Position numbers and translations under genes: made by a program. The notes beneath the pieces were generated by a model. That model had not been told where the DNA came from. It did not search any database and worked only from the letters and a program-made list of their open reading frames with translations. This document shows, one piece after another, positions 10,880-21,939 of a stretch of DNA of 64,000 nucleotides. The DNA comes from Atriophallophorus winterbourni (taxonomy: Eukaryota; Platyhelminthes; Trematoda; Plagiorchiida; Microphallidae). The stretch is taken from contig JACCGJ010000676.1 of assembly GCA_013407085.1 (NCBI GenBank), positions 1 through 64,000 on the forward strand. Direction: 5' to 3'. The first letter of the stretch is position 1, and each line of letters opens with the position of its first letter.

Positions 10880-11400
10880 ACGCGTAGATGCATCAACTGA
10901 GTTCTGTGGTAAACTTCGACGGCCGAAATCGCGTATTGATTGGTGACAAGTTCATGAAACACGTTGGCCAAATTGATTACCTTGGGGATAGTTCTGGAAA
11001 CAACAGAGCGCAATGCGTTAGCAAAATCAACTTTGTATTAGAAGCAATTAGGTCCCAAGCCCATCTGAGAAAGAAGGAGGGTTGGGCTTAGGGCTAGCAA
11101 CTTTATCCCGTAAAACTTACATTGCTACGGAAACGATGACAACAGATCCGTGGTTCGGTCATGTCTGCAGGATGGATCCTAGTTCGCATACGAAGGTAGC
11201 TATTCATTGGTTTCCGCAAGGTAAACGAAAAAGAGGACGGCTCAAGGAAACTTGGCGCAGAATATTGGAACGCGAACTACATGCACAAGGATTCACGGTG
11301 CAGACGTCAACGGAAGCAGCGACAGACCGGAACCACTAGCGTGTAGTTGTCTTCGCCTCATGTGCCACCCGGCACGGAGAGGACTGAGTGAGTGAGTGAG
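10880..11400 (+). mobile_element. RTE-like LINE 3' end
   Basis: Plus-strand frames give FMKHVGQIDYLGDSSG followed by SQAHLRKKEGWA and TDPWFGHVCRMDPSS, KRKRGRLKETWRRIL and TEAATDRNH. These correspond to the conserved C-terminal region of RTE/BovB-type RTs (F-K-Y-L-G, then W-x-G-H-V-x-R-M, then a G-R-P/L-K-x-T-W block). A tail of GAGTGAGTGAGTGAG ends the element at about 11,400; short tandem 3' tails are typical of RTE elements. The upstream RT core is absent. A second, better-preserved copy of the last 360 bp lies at 59,388-59,751 on the minus strand. Confidence 0.8.
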
Positions 11401-11876
11401 TTGATGAAATCGTTTCCATTCCAAACAAATCGGACACTGGCGATTATAATTAGAGCTGTTCTAGTTATATATGGTTAGTATCGCTTCTGTTAGACCGACT
11501 TGCGTAAGAGATCGTAACACTGGACCAAGATGCAAATGTGTTTCAGAGGCTAGGAGAAAGTTTGTTGTTTCTATTCGGAACCCACACAACTTACACGAAA
11601 AATCGAATAAGCTCACCTCGGTGAATGTGATGATCTCATGACAATGATGTTGATCTTATTCAGCAGTGGATACAAATTCAGTGTGTCAACCCATGCGGTT
11701 CTTGATTTTTTGTGTCCTTATGTGATAAGTGCAATCCACATGGAACCTCCATTGATTAGTATACTTTGTTTGCATAGATTATAATGATGGCGTAAGATCG
11801 TAAAGGTGAAACAGCATAAGCTTAGTACTTCAAACAAAACGAAGTATTTACAAAAATACCGTTTTATGTTGCTCAC
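11401..11876. other. No gene recognised
   Basis: Nothing supportable; no long frame and no element terminus. It would be intronic or flanking if the exon at 11,877 is real. Confidence 0.45.
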
Positions 11877-12102
11877 CTTTGCAAGTTTTTCGTGAAAATG
11901 GTGTGAGCGAGTATTTTAACGAGAATCCGATCAATTAAGTCGAGCAAGTCCGAGTACATGGCAGAGAAGATCCAACCAGCGGGTTTTGTGCATTCTGCGC
12001 CCAATGCATCGATAACTCTGCTCACGCGGTACACGATTTCATCATGAGACGTTTCTAGGTAACCCGTGAGCAGAAAAATGCGATTGCTACAGAAGGCAAC
12101 AC
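11877..12102 (-). CDS. Candidate internal exon, unidentified host protein
   Basis: On the minus strand a pyrimidine-rich acceptor (TGTTGTTAATTTTAG) opens a 226-nt stretch ending at a consensus donor (TTGCAAAG|GTGAGC). The frame set by the junction is open throughout: VAFCSNRIFLLTGYLETSHD, EIVYRVSRVIDALGAE, CTKPAGWIFSAMYSDLLDLI, then ILVKILAHTIFTKNLQ. The stop TGA appears only inside the donor, as expected for a real exon. Acceptor phase needs one base from upstream and two bases are left at the donor. The alpha-helical, hydrophobic-heptad look suggests a folded soluble domain. I do not recognise the family. No retroelement in the window shares it. Confidence 0.45.
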
Positions 12103-12174
12103 CTAAAATTAACAACAGTTCGTTTATTGTTTTGCTTCCAGCCCATAACGTACACACAACCAGCGGGTTTTTTA

Positions 12175-12420
12175 TCAGGTGAAGATAGTAAAATTAGGTT
12201 CACTGAGCCTTGAAACAGTAGAAACAATGTTGTACTCGATTGGACTATGTTTGGGAACGATTTCATGGTAATAACTTAAAGTGAAATCGAATAGAGCAGT
12301 GTTTGGGTAACGTTTCACTTCCGACACGGAAACTTCGCCAGATTTAGGGTGACAGTTAGGACAGGGAACATGAAAAAGTAGCAGTCCAAACACCACCTCT
12401 GTTTTGACGTTACCTGTTGT
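12175..12420 (-). repeat. Family 1 and family 2 repeat fragments
   Basis: 12,180-12,260 is the reverse complement of the family 1 core (GTTTCAAGGCTCACTGAACC). Immediately after, on the plus strand, GACACGGAAACTTCGCCAGA and ACAGTTAGGACAGGGAACAT match the family 2 unit at 43,290-43,370 and the piece at 20,765-20,850. The two families therefore abut here. Confidence 0.55.
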
Positions 12421-13414
12421 ACTTGAATATTACTGTTAATTAAATCTGTTACGGAGAAATTCGATGTTAAAATACATAAACTGAATGATAGACACATATG
12501 GTGCTGCGCTTTCATCTTTCTCCTTGCACACCACGACCTGTTTCTCGTTGTTTGTGGTCATCAGGTGTACGTATTTCGAAAAGGATGTATTATAGTATTG
12601 AAAAAAGAGACTGATGGCGAAAACCAGTAGTACCAGTACTGCACACCATGTGTTCAGTCAGACTAGCTGAGCCAAATTTGTACGTTTACATGATTACAAC
12701 ACGCAAACATCGTAGAGAAAATGAGATGCACTATGAAGAGTGAGAAGCAACAGCTCTCTGAATGCTTGATCTATACATAAAAACAAAAAGCCCTCCTTTT
12801 TAAATCACGGCAACAGCCACCGCAAATTTATAAGAATTCGGTATACTGGATAATCGCCAATGAAAGGCCAATAATGTAACGTTTTTACAAAACTTTTACA
12901 ATTTAATTCATGAAATAGACGATCAAATAATAAACGTGAGTTTTCATTCATTCATGTCACAAATTTAACATGAACTTGAACATTAGCTTTATCGAAATTT
13001 TCCGTAGATCCATGTCCTTCTGTGATAGAATGGCTTTTTATAGCTAGCAAACACTCGGGGGTCCTGAGGACTTTTTTCGATTTTTCGTATTGAGGTTGTT
13101 ATATATTCTATCACATTTATTTTTATTGCAACCTTTTGGTTATAAAAACATTTTTCCATTGACTTCAACTTTATACGCGAGTAAAACGTTGCACTAACTG
13201 AAAGGGGTTCGAGAACATCATAAAGTGTTAGAACCCACCGGACGACCGGTTTTGTGCTGTTTGCTCTCATAATTTAGGGACAGTGGGATCGCGGTCCACC
13301 TGCGCTTGAAACAGTGGAAAAATGGAAAACAAGTAGCGCTTGTGAGCCACAGTTGGATAAGGTCGGCACAACCAACGTGTTCACTCACATTTACACATAA
13401 ACATGTTGTCGTTG
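12421..13414. other. No gene recognised
   Basis: A 93-codon minus-strand frame (12,989-13,270) has no domain or splice context. A short family 1-like phrase (CTTGAAACAGTGGAAAAATG) occurs near 13,305. Confidence 0.4.
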
Positions 13415-15060
13415 ATCTACTTCGGTCGAAGTTGACCATGGATGTACATCACAATCGCATGGATTTTCAGGTTCTACAGCTTTTTGAATGACTAGTCAGT
13501 CCGATTCGGGAGGAACAATCTCTCATGCAGCGCTTGCAACGATGGGCAGAACTCGGTGGTAGGGCGTCAGTTGCACGCCGGCGGCGTGATCTGCGTTCAG
13601 CAGCCAATAGCTGTATCTGCTCCTCGCTAGCATGTAGATGACGCTTTACAAATGGCCTCTAAGGTCAGATTTCAATAGCAAGGTGTTAGTAACCGGTGGG
13701 GTAAATGCCAAGAGCTTTGCTATCCCCTTTACTGACGTCTTTGTACTGCAAGTGTAGTCTGATTTCCTGATTTTAACTAAATATTTGTGAATTCTGTAGA
13801 CGTGACCAAATCACAGTACGCGGTGCTGCTGTAGTATGGTGAACATGCCCTGTAGGTCAGCTTTTGACAACACTTCAACGGTCGTTCATTTGTCCATCCA
13901 CGATATGTTCAAGATACGACGGATGATTCGTATGTGGAAAGCATTCAGCTTCCGTTCGTGTGTTGAGTTGGTGGTCCAGGTTTTACTGCCGTGCAGTTAA
14001 ACATTTAGTACACACGCACCGTATACCAACATGTTTGTCTTTGTAGTCAACTTGCGGTTGTCCCAAACACGAGAGTTTAATCGGGATAAAATGACAGGTG
14101 CTCTCCCGACGCACTTATTAATCTCCACGTCCAGCGAGAGGTTATCCGCAGTGGTTGAACCAAGATATGTGAAATGATGTACTGGTTCAAGCTGACAGTT
14201 TCCAACAGTGATGATTGGAGGCGATACAATCTCTTGACCGAGGACTGTGGTCTTGCTCAAAGTCATTGCATGCCGACGAAAAACAGTCCATTAACGACTG
14301 GAGGTGTTCTTGGGAGTGATCAATAATGGTTGCATCACCGGCAAACAGAAGATCACGGATTAGCACATTTCGTGCCATGGTTTGTGCTCTCAACCGGTTC
14401 AGGTTGAAAAGCCATCACTTCGCGTGCGTAGGTAAATGCCTTCTGTTGCTCGTCCCAAAAGCGTGCTTGTAGCCGGATGTGTAAGACTCTAGCAAACAAT
14501 TTGCCAACAACATTCAGAAGGGAGATTAATCTGTAATTGTTGAAGTCACCTCTATCACCCTTATTCTTAAATAGCGTGATGATCTTTGTGCGTCGCATCT
14601 CTTGAGGGACACACTTCTCCTGCCAGCACTGAAGAAACAAGTTGTAAAGAAGTTGTAATAATGTGCTCTACAGCATTTGATAAGCTCAGGTGGAATTCCG
14701 TCGTCACCCGGGGAATTTCCATTCGCTAAGCTTTCGATTGCCCTATTGAGTTCATCAAAAGTAGGGGGAGTATCTAGATGTTCAATGGTTGGCAACACTC
14801 AACATTTTTAAATACATTCGGTAAAACCGTACTGTCTCTAGGGTAAAAAGAGAAGAAGTGTTCTGCCCATCTTTCCATCTGATGAGTTTTGTCAACAATC
14901 GGTTTAATAGATACAGACTTAGTAGGATCAATGGCTCTCTTGATCCCATCATACATACCGTTAAAATTTTCAGTATCCGTAGCTTTTTCAGTTCAATAAT
15001 CATTTGCACATCGTCCTGCAGTCTGTTGGGCTTAATTTCTAACTGCTCTTAAAAGTCGGA
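13415..15060 (-). mobile_element. LINE-A copy lacking the RT palm
   Basis: Collinear with 28,690-30,900 on the same strand: element 3' end and zinc-finger tail (13,430-13,650), C-terminal region with HHFTYLGSTTADNLSLDVEI (13,997-14,266), RT motif C as LLFAGDATII (FADD changed to FAGD), then finger sequence KNKGDRGDFNNYRLISLLNV (14,353-14,640) and the linker with ANGNSPGDDGIPPELI (14,526-14,798). Between about 14,400 and 14,430 some 350 bp present in the other copy, including motif A (AFIDLTKAFD) and motif B, are missing. The copy is dead through deletion, frameshifts and a catalytic change. Confidence 0.9.
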
Positions 15061-15370
15061 AGTTTTCATTTGTTGGCATACTTTTGAATATCAAGAATGC
15101 TGATCGTTTCTAACTCAATACATACACATGTAGAACGAGTTAAACCCATGACCACGACAAACATCACCCTATAAATTATGTTAACCAAACAATAGCAGCG
15201 CGTGATTCAAATTTATTCTCTAACAAAATGTCGAACAATTTTGCTCGCCTATATCGATCCTGGGTGTACATCCCATGTACACAGTAGAACATTACTCGTA
15301 TTTAACTATTTAAATTTACACGTACTGGCTCTGGTTCGATTGCCGTACTCACTTGGTCTCAGTTTTTCAA
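15061..15370. other. No gene recognised
   Basis: A short plus-strand 79-codon frame overlaps the minus-strand exon candidate and is judged a shadow. Confidence 0.35.
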
Positions 15371-15422
15371 TCAATTCGAATGTTGGATTTTCAAATTCCC
15401 GAATCGCACAATCCTTGCTCAC

Positions 15423-15715
15423 TTGCTCCAAGTCCCAGTAGTAGCCACCATACTGGTTCATGGTGCTTCAATAAACGGAAAATAACCAATGATTTTAGAT
15501 TCGAATGAACTGCAAATATAATCGCGATAATGATATGACCGTAAGCTTACAAGTAAATATCATCACGCTCGCGACATGTGACTTCGGTGTTAAGACAGGT
15601 GCTTCGCCATCCTCGAGTATAAAAACCAAGTATCCTAGGCTGAGAGCTGCAGTTCTGAGACCTTGAATGATGCCATGGTTACTGTACCCCCACAAACCCA
15701 TCAAGGTAAAGTGAG
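15423..15715 (-). CDS. Candidate membrane-protein exon pair with a 41-nt intron
   Basis: On the minus strand, an open frame from about 15,715 encodes a hydrophobic segment (FTLMGLWGYSNHGIIQGL, RTAALSLGYLVFILEDGE, VASVMIF) to a donor ACTT|GTAAGC near 15,550. After 41 nt an acceptor (GATTATATTTGCAG) opens an 87-nt exon (15,509-15,423) encoding HSNLKSLVIFRLLKHHEPVW and WLLLGLGA before a donor GCAA|GTGAGC. Splice phases agree (one base plus two bases). The second exon faintly resembles the first helix of an ABCB-type transporter half, and the first resembles its fourth and fifth helices, but the order does not fit one transporter half. A competing frame in the second exon starts MNQYGGYYWDLEQVSKDCAI and reaches a better donor (CCAA|GTGAGT) near 15,374. 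Identity unresolved. Confidence 0.28.
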
Positions 15716-16319
15716 TAGTGACTTCTGGGCACCATCGAAACCGACTATACGGTTAGATCAATCCAAGGCTTTTGCTTCGAGCGTCCAACCCAAACGTTTC
15801 GTGAGACGTCTCCAAACCTGCATCACCGTTCGCCTAGACAACATAATAGCATTGTTGCCGATATATAAAACTCGGAAAATGCAAGTAAAACGATAGATTT
15901 TGATGGTTTCACACCATGGTAGAAGCTGAAATAAACAATATCTGGCCTTACAGATACATAGTGACCTGGAACGGAGAAGGATAACGGGTCCAAATGATTC
16001 ACCTCACAGATGGCTGTAGAATTTACCCGAAATGTCTATAAACCAAAGTCATAACATTTCGAATGCCATCCTTGAGTTAAATCGTAAACGAACACTTAAA
16101 TACCAACCAAAAGCCACCAAATACTATGTTAGACGCAGAGTATTAATACCACGAATAACAGCATCTTAAAGTTAGCACTGACACTCTTCAAAATGAATTC
16201 AACCAGGTTAATTTCGTAGGTAAATTTTTTTACCCTCAACATGTCTAGAATTAAGTTGATGACATAAAATGAGCAATACGAGCTGGTTGCCAAAATATAA
16301 GTGTTCTTGTACACATAAT
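15716..16319. other. No gene assigned
   Basis: Contains a minus-strand frame (16,129-16,334) with channel-like hydrophobic sequence, discussed under rejected items, and otherwise nothing supportable. Confidence 0.35.
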
Positions 16320-16445
16320 TTCTGTTATGGGAACCTTGAAAAAATATGAAATAAATGACCAAAGTTATACTTGAATAACACTGGTAAAAAGGGTTTGTCG
16401 CATCAACATTCAGAAACCGGTTGTGGAGTACAGGTGCTGTGAATG
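16320..16445. repeat. Family 1 repeat, two inverted pieces
   Basis: CCAAAGTTATACTTGAATAA is the reverse complement of the family 1 AAGTATAACCTTG segment, whereas CAGAAACCGGTTGTGGAGTA just downstream is in the forward orientation. The unit has been rearranged here. Confidence 0.5.
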
Positions 16446-17027
16446 TGAGCACCAAAAGACATTGGTGATCCATGAGCGCCATTCGCATAACGCAGAACAT
16501 TGCATATTGAATTTTAAAGTATTAATATGTAAGATGTGATAATCTGTCGTTTTCATTTAAAGTGCGTCTACCATGCACTTTATAAATTACCGGTTAAATA
16601 TTATAAGAAAATGATTCTTATTGTGTGTGAATTATTGTCTAGTTGGCCTATAATCCATGTGCGTATAATGATTGTAAGTAGTAATAACATCGTGAGGAAT
16701 GGCCGATTCAAAACCGAAATTATGATTTCTCATTATAGATTGTCTAGCAAATGAGGGGATTTACGAAACGTTGCTTGTGTGCCACCCTATGAATGGTTCA
16801 GCCAAATCTTCACTTCTCGAAGCTTACTTAACAGTGGCTCCAAAGTACGAGTTTTTTATATACCTATTTGACGTTGGTATAACACTTGCTAAACTCAATT
16901 TATCGTCACCCATCTGATGAGTTTCAATAAAGTAGAGGTTAATGTAGGAGATCTGAGCAAATACAAATTTTGAAATTTTTGAAATCGAAAATGACTTATA
17001 ATATATGCTGAGACAAGCAAGGTTCTT
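16446..17027. other. No gene recognised
   Basis: AT-rich, 72-codon frames without domains. Nothing supportable. Confidence 0.45.
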
Positions 17028-17301
17028 AGTAATCACCCGCACAGATTTTTATGTGTTTCCCAGCTGACAGATGTCTATTTTGACTAAAGTTACACCAATG
17101 TCCGTCTTGGTCTAATGATGCTTGAACACGTATTTCTAGCCGAATCTTCGGACATCTTGTTAGGATGCATTTAGTGCTGTTCGCAAGCCTTAACCAGTTA
17201 TTCCTCACGTCATGAATTTCACATTCGGTGCAATGGATTTCGTAAACGGTTGTTAGTTTCCGCTCTGTTTCAAGACGTGATTGCAGAATGGTTTTGAGGG
17301 C
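17028..17301 (-). CDS. Candidate exon with paired-cysteine pattern, unidentified
   Basis: A minus-strand acceptor (GGAAATCTTATTTAG) at 17,302 opens a frame of about 90 codons to a stop: ALKTILQSRLETERKLTTVY, EIHCTECEIHDVRNNWLRLA, NSTKCILTRCPKIRLEIRVQ, then DQDGHWCNFSQNRH. The C-x2-C ... C-x4-C spacing followed by a beta-like IRLEIRVQ strand could be a zinc-ribbon inserted in an OB-like domain (as in RPA or telomere proteins), but that is a guess from pattern only. A possible donor (TGCGG|GTGATT) lies just before the stop; otherwise this is a terminal exon. Same strand as the candidates at 11.9, 15.5 and 18.1 kb. Confidence 0.35.
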
Positions 17302-17998
17302 CTAAATAAGATTTCCGTGAAAATTTCGAAAGAATTCTGCTCGCAGAGAAGCAAAAATCTTCTCGGATTCTCTTCGCATTTCATCATCAATTAATCAATT
17401 TGACCGCGTTAATATAGCTAACATCAAATAATATCTTTTTCAGTCATCGCAGATTGAGAAACGAATCGGTTTTCCCTTCCGATAGAGGCAGACTTGGAGG
17501 AACCCTGGTTTGACACACAGCACCAGGTGTCAATGTAAAGTCAAGCTGGTGCTACGAAATACATAATAGATGGAGCAGTGTTGCGAACGACCTTGAAAAT
17601 TCGCACGGTCTCTTATTCCAATCACGTGATTACGTAATGTGCAAAACACATGGCTCGATAAATATTTGCCAGTAATCCCATAACACGCACTATGTATACA
17701 ATGTGTAAGCACAACAAAATCAGTTTTCAGGTGCATCGAATACACCCAGATTATTCCGAGTATAATTGCTACTCACCAAGTGGCATTTGATTTAACTTCA
17801 CTGAGTAAAGAGTGAAGCACACACACCGCAGTGGTGTTCTTGCTGATTTCCATCGTTTGTATTGAAGGTAAGTTCAATCTGGCCCAGTGATAACTTGTCA
17901 CGTTTACCAAACGTTCCGCTCGTTCACAACCTAAATAATCAAATATATTTTGAAATTGTAAGTACTATAAGCAATACACGACCAAACTCTTTAATAAC
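17302..17998. other. No gene recognised
   Basis: Possible intron between the two flanking exon candidates. No element recognised. Confidence 0.35.
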
Positions 17999-18216
17999 CG
18001 GTCCACACAATTATGGGTGGGTTTAAACCTATGGGCTTGAAAAATCCATATTTTCCGGCAGTTTCATCATACACACAACAATACCGTTTAACTTGCAGTT
18101 TGTACTTATCAGGTTGGGACAGTACGATCAGGATTCGCATGTCTTGAGGCAGCGGATATTTGGTAAACAAGCTGTGAACGTATATGATACTGTTTGAATA
18201 GGCTGGCACGGCCAAC
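17999..18216 (-). CDS. Candidate exon, unidentified host protein
   Basis: On the minus strand a good acceptor (AACACGTTTCTTTGGCAG) at 18,217 precedes an open frame: LAVPAYSNSIIYVHSLFTKY, PLPQDMRILIVLSQPDKYKL, QVKRYCCVYDETAGKYGFFK, PIGLNPPIIVWTG, then a weak donor (ACCG|GTTATT) and a stop 7 nt later. The sequence has strong protein-like character and no match to any element in the window. Strand and proximity make it a possible neighbour exon of the 17.0-17.3 kb candidate. Family not recognised. Confidence 0.4.
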
Positions 18217-18404
18217 CTGCCAAAGAAACGTGTTACGCCGACTTAAGGCTAACACAATATTTACTTGAAACTTTTCAATAATGTTTGACTTCCTTTGCTG
18301 GATAATGTCCATGAAGGTACATCACAAACGTATTATGAGATCATATATTAAACCGCTCGAAATCGTAGAATGTGTTTGGTGTAATAGGGAAGAGTGCACA
18401 TTGT
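18217..18404. other. No gene recognised
   Basis: Short interval between the exon candidate and the CR1 3' tail. Confidence 0.35.
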
Positions 18405-19690
18405 GAGCAATAATCAAGAATCAAGATTGTATATTGAAAAAAGCAATCGCTATGCATGTACCGTTTGATAAAAGCTATAAAAATACAGAAGATGCGATCA
18501 AAATTATATTAGAGTGTTCGGTTTGTGTGGCTTCATATAGAGTCAATATACATGGCCGATAGTGGAGTGTTGTTTGATATAAGCATCCAGTTTCGATTTG
18601 AAATCACGGATCGTAGGAGCGTTCACAATATCGCGTGATAGTGAATTCCAAAAAAAGCTAATACGCACCGCGAAGAAATGACACTAACAATCGAGTCTTG
18701 ATTGAACGAGACAACTTGAATGACTCCGTCTAGCCTTAGGGGAACTGACTTTTATCAAATCGCGGATAGGGCGATTTTATATTCGCAGAATTTTAAATGT
18801 TAAGAACATGTTGCTTCTTACTCTTCTATGTGTAAAACCGTTTAATCCTAGCCCGGCAATTCGCTTTTGGTATTAGTTGTGCTGCACCTAATCTACTAGC
18901 TTCGTCGCTCGGAGGTAAATTTTACTCAGAAATTTAATGTCTTTACGCAGCCACGGTGCCCAAACTGGGATCACGCATTCTATCGTCGGATAGATGTAAG
19001 TATTTAAAATGCGAAAGAGAGTTTTAGGAGAGAACCGCCCAAATATTCTCCTTAGCATTCCCAAGATACCGCTTGCTTTGTTGAAGACCTTCCGGTAATC
19101 ACTTTTTGGTTTCAGGTTATTGGTAATCCAGATACCGACATCCTTCTCAGCACTGATCCAAGTCAATTCTTCATGACCAAAATTATATGTATGCTCGTAT
19201 TGCCGGTTAAGTCGTAATATTTTACATTTACATATTATAAAAGCATCCGATTTCGTTGAGACCAGTTATACAGGGCATCCAAATCATCTTGCAGCATCAA
19301 GCAATTTTCAATCGATCGGATTTCATTCCATATTTTTATGCTATCAGCGAAAAGAACCATGTTGCATCTTACCAATAGCGTGATATCATTTATGTACACC
19401 AAGAAAAGGATAATATGCAAAACATTGGCCCGCGACATAGCGCAAAAGCAGAAAATGTAAAAATTTCCAAAGAATCTCCAAGAACTCGGGTTGTTAAAGA
19501 AATTGAGAACGATTAAAAAGACAATCGACCCGAAAAGAGGAACAAGATGAAGAAAATCAACAGCCATTGAACGATATACAGTTCGTAAAAATCGAACAAA
19601 CGAGTTCAACATAACGAAGACTAGAGTTGAAACATTTGCCACGATTTCGCTCGAACTATCTGATTGAAATGACAACCGTTAAAATCGCAT
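18405..19690 (-). mobile_element. CR1-A copy, RT and C-terminus, inactivated
   Basis: Minus-strand frames: 19,235-19,675 contains LFLVYINDITLLV and LFADSIKIW (motif C, second aspartate changed to serine) then YNWSQRNRMLL; 18,888-19,166 contains SAEKDVGIWITNNLKP and LRRIFGRFSPKTLFRILNTY; the frame then resumes with SLSRDIVNAPTIRDFKSKLD to the end near 18,580. Past it, the minus strand reads CAATCTTGATTCTTGATTAT (about 18,405-18,430), a short 3' tandem tail of the kind CR1-like elements carry. The 5' half of the RT is replaced upstream of 19,500 by unrelated frame. Matches the 6.1-8.4 kb copy in order. Confidence 0.85.
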
Positions 19691-20764
19691 TCGAGTTACT
19701 GGCTGTAACTTCTGAGGTACTTGCCAGTTTGCGTAATCAACGCCTGAGTTCGTAAGCAAAGGGTTAACGTTAGCCATGTCGAAATGATTCATCTCAATTC
19801 TGAATAGTGACGCTCTTGACATAGGAACAGGAAACGGGTAGTAAAGTGATGACGTGACTAGTGTCATCGACATGGCGGTCGATAATAAGCATTAGAACCA
19901 CAGGTGCCAAATGGCCTTACATGAAATTGGTGCTCGAAAATCGAGAAACTGGAGAGTATGCAAGTATCAATTATTGGTATCATAGTTATTATTAATATAA
20001 TTCTCAAAAAACGGAATGTTAAACTGAGGAAACCTACCCCAAGGCGAACCCCAAGTTTCGGAAATCGCTCGCGCTCGTATATGATTCCAGGCCTCATTGC
20101 ATTGAGGATCCCTGACAACATGCGCTGTTGCTGGTATGTGGGAAAAATAGACCAAGCAAATCGTGCCGTCCATGCTACGAGAAGTTATTTTTGGTTTTCA
20201 GATTACCTCATACTAAGGACGCTTATTGATGTACCCGGTTGGCAACGTTTCGCCGAATACTAGGTGATGAAACAGGGTAAATTTATTAAGGATGCTACTT
20301 GCAATTAACAAGTAGTTATTAAAAATGTGATTAAAGAATACGAATAATTGTGCAGTTACTAGTTTGAAATATTAATCGGGATAGCAATTGAGCCGGTAAT
20401 CTTTGCGACATGCTAATTAATTTAAAATAACCATATTTGGATGTATTTCGATTAAAGTTCCCTTATAATCAGTTTAACGATATTTGCACTTATCAGCTAG
20501 AAAGAGTACGATCGGGATCCGCATGCATTTTAACATGTTGGAATTGTTCGAAATGTAAAGTTCCACAGAAATTGTATTTAAAAAATCATTTCAAATAACT
20601 TTAATTGATTTTACATTGAAAATAATTGCTAATTTTAATAAAGAATTGTTCACGCACACTTTAATACAAAAGACCGTATGTTCAGAAACCACTGAGCTAA
20701 CGTCTTTCAGAAAACAGACTTTTGAAAATTGCAATCTCACTAGAAAAAATAGAATGCAATCGGT
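19691..20764. other. No gene recognised
   Basis: Overlapping 65-100 codon frames on both strands (19,864-20,263) show no domain. Their overlap in several frames suggests a locally stop-poor, GC-richer patch rather than genes. Confidence 0.4.
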
Positions 20765-20850
20765 TGGAGCTGTTTCTGTGGAACGATTCACTTCTGACAC
20801 GGAAGCATCTTCAGACCAGGTGTAATAGTCAGGACAGCGAACAATTCTAA
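20765..20850 (+). repeat. Family 2 repeat fragment
   Basis: ACTTCTGACACGGAAGCATC and TAGTCAGGACAGCGAACAAT parallel 12,320-12,380 and 43,290-43,350. Confidence 0.5.
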
Positions 20851-21044
20851 GTAGTGCGACATAGACAGTAAATGAACTATCGATCGAGCATCAATCAATA
20901 TTGATCGCGAGTGCATAATGTGAGAACCGTTCACTATGCAAACTTTGTGATTTTCATTCATTTCAGTCAATAGACGAGTTCAGTTACGGTTGTAGTTCTC
21001 TGTTACCCACAAACGGGTCAGCAGTGTAATACAGACGTAACAAT

Positions 21045-21060
21045 TGGCGACCTGGGGCGA
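21045..21060 (+). promoter_or_regulatory. Probable LTR-retrotransposon primer-binding site
   Basis: TGGCGACCTGGGGCGA lies just upstream of the Gypsy-B gag. TGGCGAC followed by a G-rich stretch is a common primer-binding start in Gypsy elements, where a host tRNA 3' end primes minus-strand DNA. The LTR that should precede it (before 21,044) was not delimited. Confidence 0.5.
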
Positions 21061-21642
21061 AGAAAATTCCTTCACAAATCAAACGATGTCAGTACCATTG
21101 GAATTCATACAAGAAATGCTTAACCAAGAAAGCAGGTATTTGAAGAGTTATCACAGCAAACGGCGTCTCAAACAATCGACAATTCAAGCTCTGGGCATTC
21201 GATTGACAATCTCCTACAAAGCATCAGCGAATTTAAGTATCAGCCAGATGATGGAGGGACATTCGAATCCTGTTACCGGGGATACGAGGATGTGTTCGTG
21301 GTTGATTGTTAATCTACATAAGAAAAATCGTGTGAGAACGTTGTTACGAGAGTTGAAGTGTATGGAACATGAAAAATACTGCAATTGTATTCTAACGAAT
21401 AGTCCAAAAGAATTCAGTTTACTACTGATTACCATCCCAATTCAGTCAAAATTGGGAAGTGTGCATCATGCGGCAGACTTCACTCACGCCATACTTGCCG
21501 ATTCCGTCAGGCCAGGTGTCACAAGTGCGAAAAAACCGATCATATTTAATCTGTTTGTCGAACTCCTAAAACATATTGGACTGATTCCAGAAATGCTCAG
21601 GTTAGTGATATCAATGATGAATTCAAATCATTACCTCTGACA

Positions 21643-21909
21643 ATGACACCTTGCAATTCTAGCCATATTTGTAAAACTATTTCTTGTTTTTCTAGTGGCT
21701 CACCGTCAGATTTTATTCTAGATACGGGTAGCGTTGAGTCGCTTATTACACACAGAGATCTAAAACAGTTTGCACCTTATTCGAAAGTTCAATCTTCCAG
21801 CCTCACAATAAAAGGCATTACTGGACATTCTATTCCTATTGTTGGATCGTGCACGATTTCCATCCGAGATGAAAACAATACTACTTCCTGTAAATTCATT
21901 GTTATCTAA
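21643..21909 (+). pseudogene. Gypsy-B protease
   Basis: Contains the retropepsin active site FILDTGSVESLITHRDLKQF with intact DTG, followed by TIKGITGHSIPIVGSC typical of Gypsy proteases. The frame ends at a TAA where related elements read on into RT, so the stop is probably a mutation. Confidence 0.85.
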
Positions 21910-21939
21910 ACTGGCTCATGTACTATCGGTCTGGAAGCA

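Noticed and set aside
16129..16334. Minus-strand hydrophobic frame with faint similarity to the S5 region of an intracellular calcium-release channel
   Set aside because: The resemblance (ILKSV, two helices) is weak, the acceptor lies within family 1 repeat sequence and the donor is poor. Not enough to call an exon.
19864..20263. Overlapping 68-101 codon frames on both strands
   Set aside because: Three overlapping frames in one stop-poor patch, no domain, no splice context.
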